The notes below the pieces were generated by a model that worked only from the letters and a program-made list of their open reading frames with translations, ran no database searches and was not told where the DNA came from. Made by a program: the position numbers and the translations under genes. This document shows positions 1 through 9,604 of a stretch of 64,000 nucleotides of DNA, piece by piece (positions within the stretch are counted from its first letter, which is position 1; every line of letters begins with the position of its first letter). Location: the NCBI RefSeq assembly GCF_034347425.1, contig NZ_CP133779.1:1488001-1552000 (forward strand), in the 5' to 3' direction. This DNA comes from Undibacterium sp. CCC3.4 (GTDB lineage: Bacteria > Pseudomonadota > Gammaproteobacteria > Burkholderiales > Burkholderiaceae_D).

Positions 1-129
1 GATGTGGTTCAAGGCAAACGGTAAGCCCATTCTGACCCATAACACGCCGGGTGCGACTTCCATGGTTTTCCCGGCTTCGGGCAAGGTTTCGCCAAACGGA
101 TAGTGCAATTGTTGTTCTAGTTCATTCAT
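1..129 (-). CDS. MBL-fold metallo-hydrolase, N-terminal part only
   Basis: Only the first 43 codons lie in the window; the gene runs off its left edge. It starts at the ATG complementary to 127-129, after a purine-rich stretch (AGAGAC). The visible residues include HYPFGETLP, VAPGVLWVRMGLPFALNHI. They resemble the N-terminus of the metallo-beta-lactamase-fold hydrolases that often stand divergently to liuR in Burkholderiales (from memory, not searched). The zinc-binding HxHxDH motif would lie outside the window, so the family call rests on the N-terminus and context. It shares the 130-265 intergenic region with liuR, so LiuR may control it too. Confidence 0.6.
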   Translation of the reverse strand, partial: MNELEQQLHYPFGETLPEAGKTMEVAPGVLWVRMGLPFALNHI

Positions 130-213
130 ATTGTCTCTTATCGTCGTCTCTTATTTTTTTGCGCCAGCAACGCGGTCGCAGCCGCCAGAATAGCCTACAA
201 TGCTTTTTTATTT

Positions 214-245
214 AATTGACGTTAACGTCAATTCGAGATTGTAAT
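214..245 (+). promoter_or_regulatory. LiuR operator and promoter between the MBL gene and liuR
   Basis: Positions 214-233 are a perfect 20-bp palindrome, AATTGACGTTAACGTCAATT. A -35 like TTGACG (216-221) lies inside it. After an 18-bp spacer comes TGTAAT (240-245) as a possible -10. MerR-family regulators usually bind a palindrome between or over the promoter elements, and LiuR sites in proteobacteria are described as ACGT-containing palindromes. Autoregulation of liuR and control of the divergent gene are inferred. Confidence 0.75.
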
Positions 246-265
246 CCGTTTGCGTTTCCAAGACT

Positions 266-649
266 ATGGCCACTTATACCATTACCGAATTAGCCCGTGA
301 ATTTGATATCACGCCGCGCGCGATCCGTTTTTACGAAGATCAGGGTTTGCTCAACCCGACTCGCGAAGGCCCGAGCGGGCGCAGCCGTGTGTACACCGGG
401 CGTGAGCGCACCCATTTGAAATTGACCTTGCGCGGCAAGCGCTTGGGCCTCAGTTTGTCGGATATCAAGAGTTTGGTCGACATGTACCGCTCGCCCAAGG
501 ATACCGAAGTACAACTGCAAAGTTTTTTAAGCGTGTTGGCACGTCATCGTGCGGCATTGGAACAACAGCGTGAAGATATTGAAGTGATGTTGGCGGAAAT
601 CGGCGCGCATGAAGAAGAAACGCGGCAATTGCTGGCGCAAGGGGTTTGA
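266..649 (+). CDS. liuR: MerR-family regulator of branched-chain amino acid degradation, LiuR
   Basis: 127 residues, the usual size for a short MerR regulator. The N-terminal winged helix-turn-helix (about residues 1-70) contains YTITELAREFDITPRAIRFY and the wing sequence GRSRVY. A helical dimerisation segment follows (about 75-120). There is no metal-binding cysteine set of the MerR/CueR type, which suits a regulator that senses an acyl-CoA intermediate. Its place just before isovaleryl-CoA dehydrogenase, with matching palindromes on both sides, identifies it as LiuR. It is expected to control the leucine/isovalerate genes downstream. The effector is not visible in the sequence. Confidence 0.88.
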   Translation: MATYTITELAREFDITPRAIRFYEDQGLLNPTREGPSGRSRVYTGRERTHLKLTLRGKRLGLSLSDIKSLVDMYRSPKDTEVQLQSFLSVLARHRAALEQQREDIEVMLAEIGAHEEETRQLLAQGV

Positions 650-660
650 AGATTAACTTT

Positions 661-692
661 ACGTTTACGTAAACGTCAATTAGTCGTATCAT
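661..692 (+). promoter_or_regulatory. Second LiuR operator and promoter, upstream of isovaleryl-CoA dehydrogenase
   Basis: Positions 661-676 are a perfect 16-bp palindrome, ACGTTTACGTAAACGT. It shares the ACGT half-site with the operator at 214-233. A possible promoter overlaps it: TTTACG (664-669), 17-bp spacer, TATCAT (687-692). Overlap of operator and -35 suggests direct control of the liu operon by LiuR. The promoter assignment is by eye. Confidence 0.72.
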
Positions 693-764
693 TTTAATTT
701 TCAGCCTCCGCGACGAGAGGTGTCGTTAAAAAAAATTACCATTTCCACCATCAGTGAGGATGAC

Positions 765-1949
765 ATGCTGCACTTACCCGGTTTAAGCTTTGATCATGGC
801 GACGATATCGCTGCTTTACGTGAAGCAATCCAGCAATTCGCTGCGCTTGAAATTGCTCCACGCGCCGCCGAAATCGATAGGAATGATCAGTTTCCTATGG
901 ATTTATGGCGCAAAATGGGCGATCTCGGCGTCCTCGGTATTACCGTCGGTGAAGAGTATGGTGGTGCCAACATGGGTTACCTGGCGCACATCATTGCGAT
1001 GGAAGAAATTTCGCGCGCCTCGGCTTCGGTCGGTCTGTCTTACGGTGCCCATTCGAATTTGTGCGTCAATCAAATCAAGCGTAACGGTACCGAAGAACAA
1101 AAAGCCAAGTATTTGCCGAAACTGGTTTCCGGCGAATACATCGGTGCCTTGGCGATGTCGGAGCCGAATGCCGGTTCCGATGTGGTCAGTATGAAATTGC
1201 GCGCCGATTGGAAAGGCGATCGCTGGGTACTCAACGGTAGCAAGATGTGGATCACTAATGGTCCCGATGCCGATGTGCTGGTGGTCTACGCAAAAAATGA
1301 TTTGGCAGCCGGCGCACGCGGCATGACGGCCTTCTTGGTAGAGAAAAATTTCAAAGGTTTTTCGGTTGCGCAAAAACTCGACAAGCTTGGCATGCGCGGT
1401 TCGCATACCGGTGAATTGGTGTTTGTCGATTGCGAAATCCCGGCCGAAAATGTGCTCGGTGGTTTGGGCAAAGGCGTCAATGTGCTGATGTCAGGCCTCG
1501 ATTTTGAGCGCACGGTCTTGTCTGGCGGCCCGCTCGGCATCATGCAAGCTTGCATGGATGCGGTGGTGCCGTATGTACATGAGCGCAAACAGTTCGGTCA
1601 GCCTATCGGCGAATTCCAACTCATGCAGGGTAAATTGGCCGATATGTATTCGACCATGATGGCGTGTAAGGCCTATGTCTACGCCGTCGGTCAAGCTTGT
1701 GACCGCGCCACCAACCCGGCGGCAGTGCGCGCCTTGCGCAAGGATGCCGCCGGAGCGATTCTGTATTCGGCCGAGAAAGCCACCTGGATGGCCGGCGAAG
1801 CGATCCAAACTCTGGGTGGTAACGGCTATATCAATGACTACCCGGTCGGTCGCTTATGGCGCGATGCCAAGCTCTATGAAATCGGTGCCGGTACCAGCGA
1901 AATTCGGCGCATGCTGATCGGTCGCGAACTCTACGCCGAAACCTGCTGA
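765..1949 (+). CDS. liuA: Isovaleryl-CoA dehydrogenase
   Basis: FAD flavoenzyme oxidising isovaleryl-CoA to 3-methylcrotonyl-CoA, the first dedicated step after oxidative decarboxylation of leucine's keto acid. I chose ATG 765 (394 residues) because GAGGA at 756-760 is well spaced and the length fits the family. A GTG at 720 would add 15 residues. The acyl-CoA dehydrogenase fold is complete: MSEPNAGSD and WITNG for FAD/substrate binding and [14 protein letters not shown] near the end. The catalytic Glu appears in [15 protein letters not shown] (about residue 248), the position typical of isovaleryl-CoA dehydrogenases, whereas short-chain enzymes carry it near the C-terminus. It is the first gene behind the second LiuR site. 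Confidence 0.9.
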   Translation: MLHLPGLSFDHGDDIAALREAIQQFAALEIAPRAAEIDRNDQFPMDLWRKMGDLGVLGITVGEEYGGANMGYLAHIIAMEEISRASASVGLSYGAHSNLCVNQIKRNGTEEQKAKYLPKLVSGEYIGALAMSEPNAGSDVVSMKLRADWKGDRWVLNGSKMWITNGPDADVLVVYAKNDLAAGARGMTAFLVEKNFKGFSVAQKLDKLGMRGSHTGELVFVDCEIPAENVLGGLGKGVNVLMSGLDFERTVLSGGPLGIMQACMDAVVPYVHERKQFGQPIGEFQLMQGKLADMYSTMMACKAYVYAVGQACDRATNPAAVRALRKDAAGAILYSAEKATWMAGEAIQTLGGNGYINDYPVGRLWRDAKLYEIGAGTSEIRRMLIGRELYAETC

Positions 1950-2000
1950 AATGGCGGCGCGTCCTTGCCTTTACTTTAAATTAAATCATCACGCACTAGC

Positions 2001-2930
2001 ATGACAACTCTGCACATCGCCACACCACTGCTCGAGCACCGCGCACTGTCTGCTGCCACAGGAAAATCCGTTTGGTTGAAGATGGAAAATACGCAGCCAT
2101 CCGGCTCGTTCAAACTGCGCGGCATCGGCCTCATGTGTAGTCGCGCGGCGGCGCGCGGTGCCACTCATTTCGTTTGCCCATCGGGTGGGAATGCCGGCTT
2201 TGCCGCGGCCGTGGCCGGGGTGGCCTTGGCGATCCCGACCACCATCCTCGTGCCGGTTACCACGCACGAAAGCGTGCGCGCAGCTATCCGTGCCATCGGC
2301 GCGACGGTGATCGTCAGCGGCCAGGTCTGGGATGAAACCAATGAAGCGGCGAAAGCGCTGTGCGCCGCGCCCGGCAGTGTCTACATTCCACCGTTTGACC
2401 ATGCCGATATTTGGGATGGCAATGCCAGCGTCATCGATGAGCTGGCGGATGGCTTCGATTTCGATGTCGTGATTTGCTCGGTCGGTGGTGGTGGTTTGCT
2501 CAGCGGTGTAGTGCAGGGTTTGCAGCGCAATGGCTTGGCGGCGGTGCCGGTGATTGCCGTCGAAACGGCGGGGGCAGCCTCTTTGCAGGCGGCCGTGGCA
2601 GCCGGCGCAGTGGTTACGCTGCCAGCCATCACTTCCATCGCCAGCAGCTTGGGCGCGCGCCGTGTGGCGCAACACGCCTATGATCTGACGCTTGAGCATG
2701 TGATCCACAGCGTCACCGTCAGCGATGCGGCGGCGGTGGCAGCTTGTTTGGCGTTCGCCGATGAGATGCGCACTCTGGTTGAACCGGCTTGCGGTGCCGC
2801 TTTGGCGGTGGTGTACCAACAATTACCGGTGTTGGCAGCATTTACTCGGCCATTGATCATTATTTGTGGCGGTATCGGGGTAGATGTGGCTAAACTGGCA
2901 GCTTGGAAATCCGACTTCAACCTGCCTTGA
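2001..2930 (+). CDS. PLP-dependent serine/threonine dehydratase-like enzyme
   Basis: 309 residues with fold-type II PLP enzyme signatures: the cofactor lysine in PSGSFKLRG (about residue 38), the phosphate-contacting loop SGGNAG (about 62-67) and the glycine loop SVGGGGLLSG (about 160-169). No C-terminal ACT regulatory domain is present. This resembles catabolic serine dehydratase-like proteins more than biosynthetic IlvA. The substrate cannot be fixed from sequence; L-serine or L-threonine deamination is the default guess. It lies 51 bp after liuA and 9 bp before aceK, so it is probably in the same transcript. There is no strong ribosome binding site before ATG 2001. Confidence 0.75.
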   Translation: MTTLHIATPLLEHRALSAATGKSVWLKMENTQPSGSFKLRGIGLMCSRAAARGATHFVCPSGGNAGFAAAVAGVALAIPTTILVPVTTHESVRAAIRAIGATVIVSGQVWDETNEAAKALCAAPGSVYIPPFDHADIWDGNASVIDELADGFDFDVVICSVGGGGLLSGVVQGLQRNGLAAVPVIAVETAGAASLQAAVAAGAVVTLPAITSIASSLGARRVAQHAYDLTLEHVIHSVTVSDAAAVAACLAFADEMRTLVEPACGAALAVVYQQLPVLAAFTRPLIIICGGIGVDVAKLAAWKSDFNLP

Positions 2931-2939
2931 ACGCTGCCC

Positions 2940-4745
2940 ATGCCCCATACTTCCTTCCCCAAGTTACTGTCTTCTCAGATTGCCTTCGATATCGCGCGCA
3001 TGATACTCGATGGCTTCGACCGCCATTACCATTTGTTTCGCGTCAGCAGCCAGAGTGCCAAACGGTATTTTGAAGAGGGCGATTGGAAGGCGGCGCAATT
3101 GGCGGCACGCGAACGCATACAATACTATGACACGCGGGTGCGCGAATGCGTGCTGGCGCTGGAAGACGAGTATGCCGAAAGCGATTTGAGTGATGAAGTC
3201 TGGCGCGAAGTCAAGCTGCATTACATGGGCTTGCTGACTGACCACCTGCGTCCGGAATTGGCTGAAACCTTTTTCAATACCGTCTGTACCAAGTTGCTGC
3301 ATCGGAATTATTTTCACAATGATTTCATTTTCGTGCGGCCGGCTACTTCCACCGAGTACCTGGAACGCGAAGATACACCGCCGACTTATCGCGTCTATTA
3401 TCCGGCCACCGACGGTCTCAATTTCACCATCAAACGCATCGTTACCAATTTTCAACTCGACGCCGAGTTTGAAAATCTTGAACGCGATGTGGCCTTGGTT
3501 GAACAACGGCTGCGGGCGAAATTCGGCGATGACAAGCGCGAACCGAATCACCAGATTCAAGTCTTGGCCAGCTTGTTTTACCGGAACAAATCAGCCTACA
3601 TCATCGGCAAGGGCATCAATGGCAACAGCGAACATCCGTTCGTCATTCCCGTCATGCATAAACATAAGGGTTTGCTGGTACTCGATACGGTCTTGTTCGA
3701 CACCATGCAGATTACGGTGTTGTTTTCATTTACGCGCGCTTACTTCATGGTGGATATGGAAGTGCCGTCTGCCTATGTGCAATTTATTCGCAGTATTTTG
3801 CCGAAGAAACCACGCAGTGAAATTTACACCATGATCGGTTTGCAAAAGCATGGTAAGAATTTGTTTTACCGCGATTTTCTGCATCACCTGAAATACTCGT
3901 CCGACTGTATCGAAGCCGCACCTGGCATCCGCGGCTTGGTCATGCTGGTGTTTGCCTTGCCCTCGTTTCCGTATGTGTTCAAACTGATCAAAGATAGTTT
4001 TCCGCCGCCGAAAGAAACCACCAAGGCGCTGATCAAAGAAAAATATTTGCTGGTGAAAAATCACGATCGCGTCGGCCGTATGGCCGATACCTTGGAATAT
4101 TCCGACGTCGCTTTTCCACGCGCGCGTTTTTCTGAGGCCTTGCTGGCCGAAATTGAACGCTATGCGCCGAGTATGCTGGAAGTGAATGAAGATGAAGTGG
4201 TGATCAAGCATTTGTATATCGAACGGCGCATGACACCGCTCAATATTTATCTGACCGAAGCCGAGCAGCGCGGTGACTTGGCGGCGATGGAGCATGGCGT
4301 ACTAGAATATGGCAATGCGATTAAAGATTTAGTCGGCGCGAATATTTTTCCGGGCGACATGTTGTACAAAAATTTCGGCGTTACGCGCCATGGCCGTGTG
4401 GTGTTTTACGATTACGACGAAATCGAATACATCACCGATTGTCAGTTCCGGACCATTCCCTTGCCGCGCAATGAAGAAGATGAGATGGCGGCCGAGCCTT
4501 GGTATCCGATTGCCAAAAATGATGTCTTTCCCGAACAGTTCGGTACCTTCTTGTTGGGTAACCTGAATGTGCGGCAATTTTTCATGCGCCACCATGCCGA
4601 TCTGCTGACCGCCAGCTATTGGCAAGGCCGCAAACAACGTATCGTCGATGGCAAAGTCGACGATGTATTTCCGTATCCGCAGGAAATTCGCTTCAGCCAG
4701 CATCTCGCCGCGGCGGCTGCGCCGCTGAACCCAAGCGCTGTTTAA
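2940..4745 (+). CDS. aceK: Isocitrate dehydrogenase kinase/phosphatase
   Basis: 601 residues, full length for AceK. The bifunctional enzyme phosphorylates isocitrate dehydrogenase to divert isocitrate to the glyoxylate shunt, and dephosphorylates it again. Recognition is from overall similarity, including the N-terminal [17 protein letters not shown], the central [10 protein letters not shown] segment and the C-terminal kinase-like part with [23 protein letters not shown]. No aceA or aceB is nearby. Location in a leucine catabolism cluster makes sense because leucine yields only acetyl-CoA and acetoacetate, whose use for growth needs the shunt. The gene is tightly linked to its neighbours (9 bp upstream, 25 bp downstream). 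Confidence 0.95.
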   Translation: MPHTSFPKLLSSQIAFDIARMILDGFDRHYHLFRVSSQSAKRYFEEGDWKAAQLAARERIQYYDTRVRECVLALEDEYAESDLSDEVWREVKLHYMGLLTDHLRPELAETFFNTVCTKLLHRNYFHNDFIFVRPATSTEYLEREDTPPTYRVYYPATDGLNFTIKRIVTNFQLDAEFENLERDVALVEQRLRAKFGDDKREPNHQIQVLASLFYRNKSAYIIGKGINGNSEHPFVIPVMHKHKGLLVLDTVLFDTMQITVLFSFTRAYFMVDMEVPSAYVQFIRSILPKKPRSEIYTMIGLQKHGKNLFYRDFLHHLKYSSDCIEAAPGIRGLVMLVFALPSFPYVFKLIKDSFPPPKETTKALIKEKYLLVKNHDRVGRMADTLEYSDVAFPRARFSEALLAEIERYAPSMLEVNEDEVVIKHLYIERRMTPLNIYLTEAEQRGDLAAMEHGVLEYGNAIKDLVGANIFPGDMLYKNFGVTRHGRVVFYDYDEIEYITDCQFRTIPLPRNEEDEMAAEPWYPIAKNDVFPEQFGTFLLGNLNVRQFFMRHHADLLTASYWQGRKQRIVDGKVDDVFPYPQEIRFSQHLAAAAAPLNPSAV

Positions 4746-4770
4746 TCAACCCACTCCAAGGAAATTCATA

Positions 4771-5967
4771 ATGACTGATCCTATCGTAATCGTTGGTGCT
4801 GCCCGTACCCCTATGGGGGCTTTTCAAGGTGATTTTTCTTCCCTCACGGCCAGCCAGCTTGGTGCTGTGGCGATCCGGGCGGCCGTCGCGCGCGCCGGCG
4901 TGGCGCCGGAATTGATAGAAGAAGTCTTGTTCGGTAACTGCCTCATGGCCGGTCAAGGCCAGGCACCCGCGCGTCAGGCGCTGATCGCTGCCGGTTTGCC
5001 GATGTCGGTCGGTGCCGTGACCTTATCGAAAATGTGTGGTTCGGCGATGAAGGCAACCATGATGGCGTTTGATTCGATTACTGCCGGCAGCAATGCCGTC
5101 ATGATCGCCGGCGGCATGGAATCGATGACCAATGCGCCGTACCTGATTCCGAAAGCGCGTGCCGGTTATCGCATCGGTCATGGCCAGATTCTCGATCACA
5201 TGATGCTCGATGGTTTGGAAGATGCGTATTCGCGCGATGAAAAAGGTGGCGGCCGTTCCATGGGCACGTTTGCCGAAGATTGTTCGAGCAAATACGGCTT
5301 CTCGCGCGCAGACCAAGATGCCTTCGCCATCACTTCGGTGCAGCGCGCCCAAGCGGCTACCGCTGACGGCTCATTTGCCTGGGAAATCGCGCCAGTGACG
5401 GTGCAAACCCGCGCCGGTGCCGTCGTGATCGATAAAGATGAAGGCCCGCTCAAGGCGCGCCTCGATAAAATACCAAGCCTCAAAGCGGCCTTCAAAAAAG
5501 ACGGCACCATCACCGCTGCCTCGTCTTCTTCGATCAATGACGGTGCCGCCGCACTGGTGCTGATGCGCGCTTCCAAGGCCAAGGAACTCGGTCTGACGGC
5601 GATCGCGCAAATCGTCGGCCATGCTTCGCATGCACAGGAACCAGCTTGGTTTACTACCGCACCGATAGGCGCGATTGAAAAACTGTATCAAAAAATCGGC
5701 TGGAGCACAGCCGATGTCGATCTGTTCGAGATCAATGAAGCCTTTGCTGCCGTACCGATGGCAGCCATGAAAGAGCTCGGCATCACGCATGACAAGGTCA
5801 ACGTCCATGGCGGCGCTTGCGCGCTTGGTCATCCTATCGGCGCTTCCGGTGCGCGCATCATCATTACCCTCATCGGTGCCTTGAAAAAGCAGCAGAAGCA
5901 ACGCGGGATTGCATCCCTGTGTATCGGCGGCGGGGAAGCGACGGCGCTGGCGATTGAGTTGTGCTGA
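4771..5967 (+). CDS. Acetyl-CoA acetyltransferase (thiolase)
   Basis: 398 residues. Condensing or degradative thiolase, here expected to split acetoacetyl-CoA into two acetyl-CoA at the end of leucine degradation. The nucleophilic Cys lies in TLSKMCGSAMKA (Cys89), the catalytic His in GHPIGASG (about 354) and the second Cys in CIGGGEA (about 384). All match family positions. An AAGGAA ribosome site precedes ATG 4771. It is probably co-transcribed with aceK (25-bp gap). No succinyl-CoA:acetoacetate CoA-transferase was seen in the window, so activation of acetoacetate must be encoded elsewhere. Confidence 0.93.
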   Translation: MTDPIVIVGAARTPMGAFQGDFSSLTASQLGAVAIRAAVARAGVAPELIEEVLFGNCLMAGQGQAPARQALIAAGLPMSVGAVTLSKMCGSAMKATMMAFDSITAGSNAVMIAGGMESMTNAPYLIPKARAGYRIGHGQILDHMMLDGLEDAYSRDEKGGGRSMGTFAEDCSSKYGFSRADQDAFAITSVQRAQAATADGSFAWEIAPVTVQTRAGAVVIDKDEGPLKARLDKIPSLKAAFKKDGTITAASSSSINDGAAALVLMRASKAKELGLTAIAQIVGHASHAQEPAWFTTAPIGAIEKLYQKIGWSTADVDLFEINEAFAAVPMAAMKELGITHDKVNVHGGACALGHPIGASGARIIITLIGALKKQQKQRGIASLCIGGGEATALAIELC

Positions 5968-6005
5968 GTAGATAAAAAAATTTCCTCCAGAGAGAAAGCA
6001 GCGAC

Positions 6006-7136
6006 ATGGTATTGACCCCGGAACAGCAAATGATACGCGACAGCATTCGCGCCTTCGCCCAGCAGCGCTTGCTGCCGAATGCGGCGCGCTGGGATAAGGA
6101 GCACCATTTCCCCGCCGCCGAATTAGCCGAGCTGGCGCGCATGGGCGTGTATGGCGTGGCGGTGCCGGAGCAGTATGGCGGGGCCGGCATGGATTACCTG
6201 TCGCTGGCGCTGGTGTTGGAAGAAATTGCCGCCGGCGATGGCGGCACCTCGACCGTGGTGTCGGTGAATAATTGTCCGGTCTGCAGCATTGCGATGATGT
6301 ATGCCGACGAAGCACAGAAGCAGCAGTGGCTGGTGCCGCTGGCACAGGGCAGCATGCTCGGCGCATTTTGTTTGACCGAGCCGCATGCCGGCAGCGATGC
6401 CTCTGATTTGCGCACCACGGCGCGGCGGGAAGGCGATGAGTATGTGCTCAACGGTGTCAAACAATTCATCACCAGCGGCAAGCATGCCGATGTCGCGATC
6501 GTGTTGGCGGTGACCGATAAGGCGGCTGGTAAAAAAGGCATCAGCGCATTCTGGGTGCCGACCGCCACGCCCGGTTATATCGTTGCCAGCTTGGAACAGA
6601 AGATGGGTCAGCACTCGTCGGATACGGCCCAGATACTGTTTGAAAACTGTCGCATCCCAGCGCAAAATTTGATCGGCACCGAGGGCATGGGTTACAAGAT
6701 TGCCTTGTCCGGTCTTGAGGGGGGCCGTATCGGCATCGCCGCGCAGGCGGTCGGCATGGCGCGGGCTGCGTTCGAAGCGGCGCTGGCGTATGCCAAAGAT
6801 CGCCGTAGTTTTGGCAAAGCGATTTTCGAGCATCAGGCGGTACAGTTTCGTTTGGCTGATATGGCCACGCGTATCGAAGCGGCACGCCAGTTGATCTGGC
6901 ATGCGGCGAGCATGAAAGATGCCGGATTACCGTGCCTGAAAGAAGCGGCAATGGCGAAATTATTCGCTTCTGAAATGGCGGAACAAGTTTGTTCCGATGC
7001 GATTCAGGTGCATGGCGGTTACGGCTATGTCAGTGATTTTCCGGTTGAGCGTATCTACCGCGATGTGCGCGTCTGTCAGATTTACGAAGGCACCTCGGAT
7101 ATTCAGAAGATTTTGATCGGCCGCGCACTGGCGTAA
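6006..7136 (+). CDS. Short/branched-chain acyl-CoA dehydrogenase
   Basis: 376 residues, complete acyl-CoA dehydrogenase. It carries CLTEPHAGSD, FITSGKHAD and RSFGKAIFEHQAVQFRLADM. The C-terminal IYEGTSDIQKILIGRAL holds the catalytic Glu in the short-chain position, unlike the isovaleryl-CoA dehydrogenase at 765-1949. It therefore probably acts on another short or branched acyl-CoA (butyryl, 2-methylbutyryl or isobutyryl), perhaps from isoleucine or valine. Substrate specificity is not readable by eye. It sits 38 bp after the thiolase, in line with the cluster. Confidence 0.85.
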   Translation: MVLTPEQQMIRDSIRAFAQQRLLPNAARWDKEHHFPAAELAELARMGVYGVAVPEQYGGAGMDYLSLALVLEEIAAGDGGTSTVVSVNNCPVCSIAMMYADEAQKQQWLVPLAQGSMLGAFCLTEPHAGSDASDLRTTARREGDEYVLNGVKQFITSGKHADVAIVLAVTDKAAGKKGISAFWVPTATPGYIVASLEQKMGQHSSDTAQILFENCRIPAQNLIGTEGMGYKIALSGLEGGRIGIAAQAVGMARAAFEAALAYAKDRRSFGKAIFEHQAVQFRLADMATRIEAARQLIWHAASMKDAGLPCLKEAAMAKLFASEMAEQVCSDAIQVHGGYGYVSDFPVERIYRDVRVCQIYEGTSDIQKILIGRALA

Positions 7137-7156
7137 TTCAATATTAGGGAGCTACG

Positions 7157-7576
7157 ATGAAAAAAGGTTACCAGCAGTTGGTCGATGAAGCCATGGCCGA
7201 AATCACAACCTACAGCGTGGCCGAGGCCCAGGCCCGCTTGAGTGATCCGACCGTGCAATTCATCGATGTGCGCGATATCCGCGAACTCGAACGCGAAGGC
7301 GTGATCCCCGGCGCGTTTCACGCACCGCGCGGGATGATAGAATTTTGGGTCGATCCGGCCTCACCGTATTTCAAACCGGTATTCGGCCAGCCCAAGCAAT
7401 TCATTCTGTTTTGCGCGGCCGGCTGGCGCAGCGCCTTGACCACTAAAACCCTGCAAGACATGGGGCTGGAACATGTTGCGCATATCGCCGGTGGCTTCGG
7501 TGCTTGGAAAGCGGCTGGTGCGGCGGTGGCGGAGAAACAAACGGTCCCTCTCAAAACAATGGAAAGCAAGACTTGA
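7157..7576 (+). CDS. Rhodanese-domain protein
   Basis: 139 residues with one rhodanese domain (about 15-125). The active-site loop contains FCAAGWRSAL, so the catalytic Cys is present and sulfur transfer is possible. The CDC25/rhodanese landmarks FIDVRDIRELEREGVIPGA and HIAGGFGAWKAAG are clear. TAGGGAG precedes the ATG. The C-terminus extends a little past the domain. Single-domain rhodaneses are common in betaproteobacterial fatty-acid or amino-acid clusters, but their substrates are mostly unknown. It is followed at 1-bp distance by the YchJ-like gene. Confidence 0.88.
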   Translation: MKKGYQQLVDEAMAEITTYSVAEAQARLSDPTVQFIDVRDIRELEREGVIPGAFHAPRGMIEFWVDPASPYFKPVFGQPKQFILFCAAGWRSALTTKTLQDMGLEHVAHIAGGFGAWKAAGAAVAEKQTVPLKTMESKT

Positions 7577-7577
7577 A

Positions 7578-7964
7578 ATGAGCCAAGCCGGTCTCTGCCC
7601 CTGCGGCTCCACAAAGAAATTAACAGATTGTTGTGCTCCGTATATCAGCGGCGCACGCAAGGCGCCGAATGCCGAAGCATTGATGCGTTCCAGGTACACC
7701 GCCTACACGCAAAATGATGAAACCTATCTGCGTGCCAGCTGGGATGAACGCACTTGCCCGAGCGAGCGCATCACCCATCAAGAGCCAACCAAATGGCTGG
7801 GTTTGGAAGTCAAACGGCATCGCGTCGATGGCAATACTGCCACGGTGGAATTTGTGGCACGTTACAAAATCGGCGGCCGTGCGCAGCGTTTGCATGAGCT
7901 CAGTCGCTTCACCTGCTACGACGGCAAATGGTTTTACGTCGATGGCAGTTTCCCTGATAAGTGA
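7578..7964 (+). CDS. YchJ-like protein with SEC-C zinc motif (UPF0225 family)
   Basis: 128 residues from ATG 7578; an upstream in-frame ATG at 7473 would lie inside the rhodanese gene and is rejected. The N-terminus has the SEC-C type metal motif CPCGS with CC about ten residues later (LTDCCAPY). The rest is an NTF2-like domain with [21 protein letters not shown] and the terminal FYVDGSF. This is the YchJ/UPF0225 family, whose role is not established. It overlaps no neighbour and is 7 bp before mccB, so it is part of the transcript. Confidence 0.88.
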   Translation: MSQAGLCPCGSTKKLTDCCAPYISGARKAPNAEALMRSRYTAYTQNDETYLRASWDERTCPSERITHQEPTKWLGLEVKRHRVDGNTATVEFVARYKIGGRAQRLHELSRFTCYDGKWFYVDGSFPDK

Positions 7965-7971
7965 AAAATTA

Positions 7972-9594
7972 ATGACAACACTCGATTCCAAACTCATGCC
8001 GCGCTCGGAAGAATTCAAGGCCAATGCGGCAGCCATGCAAGTCGTGGTCGATGATCTGAAACAAAAAATCAGCCGCATCGCCGAAGGCGGCGGCGCGGCG
8101 GCACGTGACAAGCATCTGGCGCGTGGCAAGCTGTTGCCGCGCGAACGGGTACAAACGCTGCTTGACGCCGGCACACCGTTTCTCGAATTTTCGCAGTTGG
8201 CCGCGTACGATATGTACAAGGAAAAAGACGGCCGCGATGCCGCGCCGTGCGCCGGTGTGATCACTGGCATTGGTCGGGTGGCTGGTCAGGAATGCGTGAT
8301 CGTCTGTAATGATGCCACCGTCAAGGGCGGCACGTACTATCCGCTGACGGTGAAGAAGCATTTGCGCGCGCAAGAAATTGCCGAACAAAATAATTTGCCA
8401 TGTATTTATTTGGTCGACAGCGGTGGCGCGAATTTACCGAATCAAGATGAAGTATTCCCCGATCGTGATCACTTCGGGCGCATCTTTTACAATCAAGCCA
8501 ATATGTCGGCCAAGGGCATCCCGCAAATCGCCGTGGTGATGGGTTCTTGCACGGCCGGCGGCGCGTATGTACCGGCCATGAGCGATGAATCGATCATCGT
8601 CAAGAACCAGGGCACCATCTTCCTCGGCGGCCCGCCTTTAGTGAAAGCGGCGACCGGCGAAATCGTCAGCGCCGAAGATCTTGGCGGTGGCGATGTGCAT
8701 ACTCGCCTCTCCGGGGTGGTCGATCATTTGGCGCAAAATGATACCCATGCTTTATCATTGGCGCGCACCATCGTGTCGCATCTGAACCGACAAAAACCCG
8801 CCACCGTGGTACTGCGCGAAATAGAAGAGCCGAAATTCCCGGCAGCCGAATTGTATGGCGTGATTCCGCTCGATACCCGCAAACCGTTTGATGTGCGTGA
8901 GGTGATCGCCCGTATCGTCGATGGCAGTCATTTTGATGAATTCAAAGCTCGCTATGGCACCACCTTGGTGTGCGGTTTTGCGCATATCCACGGCATGCCG
9001 GTGGGGATTATCGCCAACAACGGTATCTTGTTTTCTGAATCCGCTTTGAAGGGCGCGCATTTCATCGAGCTGTGTTGTCAGCGTAAGATACCGCTGGTAT
9101 TTTTGCAAAACATCACCGGCTTCATGGTCGGTCGCAAGTATGAAAATGAAGGCATCGCACGCAACGGTGCCAAGATGGTGACGGCCGTGGCAACGGCGAA
9201 TGTGCCGAAGTTTACCGTCATCATCGGCGGCAGTTTCGGTGCCGGTAATTACGGCATGTGCGGTCGCGCTTATTCGCCACGCTTTTTGTGGATGTGGCCG
9301 AATGCGCGTATCAGCGTGATGGGCGGCGAACAAGCGGCCAGCGTGCTGGCTACCATCAAGCGTGATGGCATAGAAGGCAAGGGCGCTAGTTGGAGCGCCG
9401 AAGAAGAGGCCGAATTCAAACAACCTATCAAGCAACAGTATGAACAACAGGGGCATCCATATTTCGCCTCGGCGCGCTTGTGGGATGATGGTGTGATCGA
9501 TCCGGCTGATACCCGCATGGTGCTTGGACTCGGTTTGTCGGCGGCCTTGAATGCGCCTATTCCCGATGCCAAGTTCGGCATCTTCCGCATGTAA
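7972..9594 (+). CDS. liuB: Methylcrotonyl-CoA carboxylase, carboxyltransferase (beta) subunit
   Basis: 540 residues from ATG 7972. The longer in-frame ORF from 7714 overlaps the YchJ-like gene and is not used. The two carboxyltransferase halves are intact, with [19 protein letters not shown] N-terminal sequence, [39 protein letters not shown] and [20 protein letters not shown], all typical of the 3-methylcrotonyl-CoA rather than the propionyl-CoA enzymes. It transfers carboxyl from biotin to 3-methylcrotonyl-CoA and pairs with the alpha subunit at 15755-17761. That partner is separated by the biotin genes. Confidence 0.93.
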   Translation: MTTLDSKLMPRSEEFKANAAAMQVVVDDLKQKISRIAEGGGAAARDKHLARGKLLPRERVQTLLDAGTPFLEFSQLAAYDMYKEKDGRDAAPCAGVITGIGRVAGQECVIVCNDATVKGGTYYPLTVKKHLRAQEIAEQNNLPCIYLVDSGGANLPNQDEVFPDRDHFGRIFYNQANMSAKGIPQIAVVMGSCTAGGAYVPAMSDESIIVKNQGTIFLGGPPLVKAATGEIVSAEDLGGGDVHTRLSGVVDHLAQNDTHALSLARTIVSHLNRQKPATVVLREIEEPKFPAAELYGVIPLDTRKPFDVREVIARIVDGSHFDEFKARYGTTLVCGFAHIHGMPVGIIANNGILFSESALKGAHFIELCCQRKIPLVFLQNITGFMVGRKYENEGIARNGAKMVTAVATANVPKFTVIIGGSFGAGNYGMCGRAYSPRFLWMWPNARISVMGGEQAASVLATIKRDGIEGKGASWSAEEEAEFKQPIKQQYEQQGHPYFASARLWDDGVIDPADTRMVLGLGLSAALNAPIPDAKFGIFRM

Positions 9595-9604
9595 GGAGCG
9601 CGAT

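Noticed and set aside
5371..6366. 331-codon open frame on the - strand
   Set aside because: Antisense to thiolase and acyl-CoA dehydrogenase; Pro/Arg/Cys-rich low-complexity translation.
7714..7971. N-terminal extension of the carboxylase beta subunit
   Set aside because: It overlaps the YchJ-like gene out of frame; ATG 7972 begins the conserved protein right after that gene's stop.
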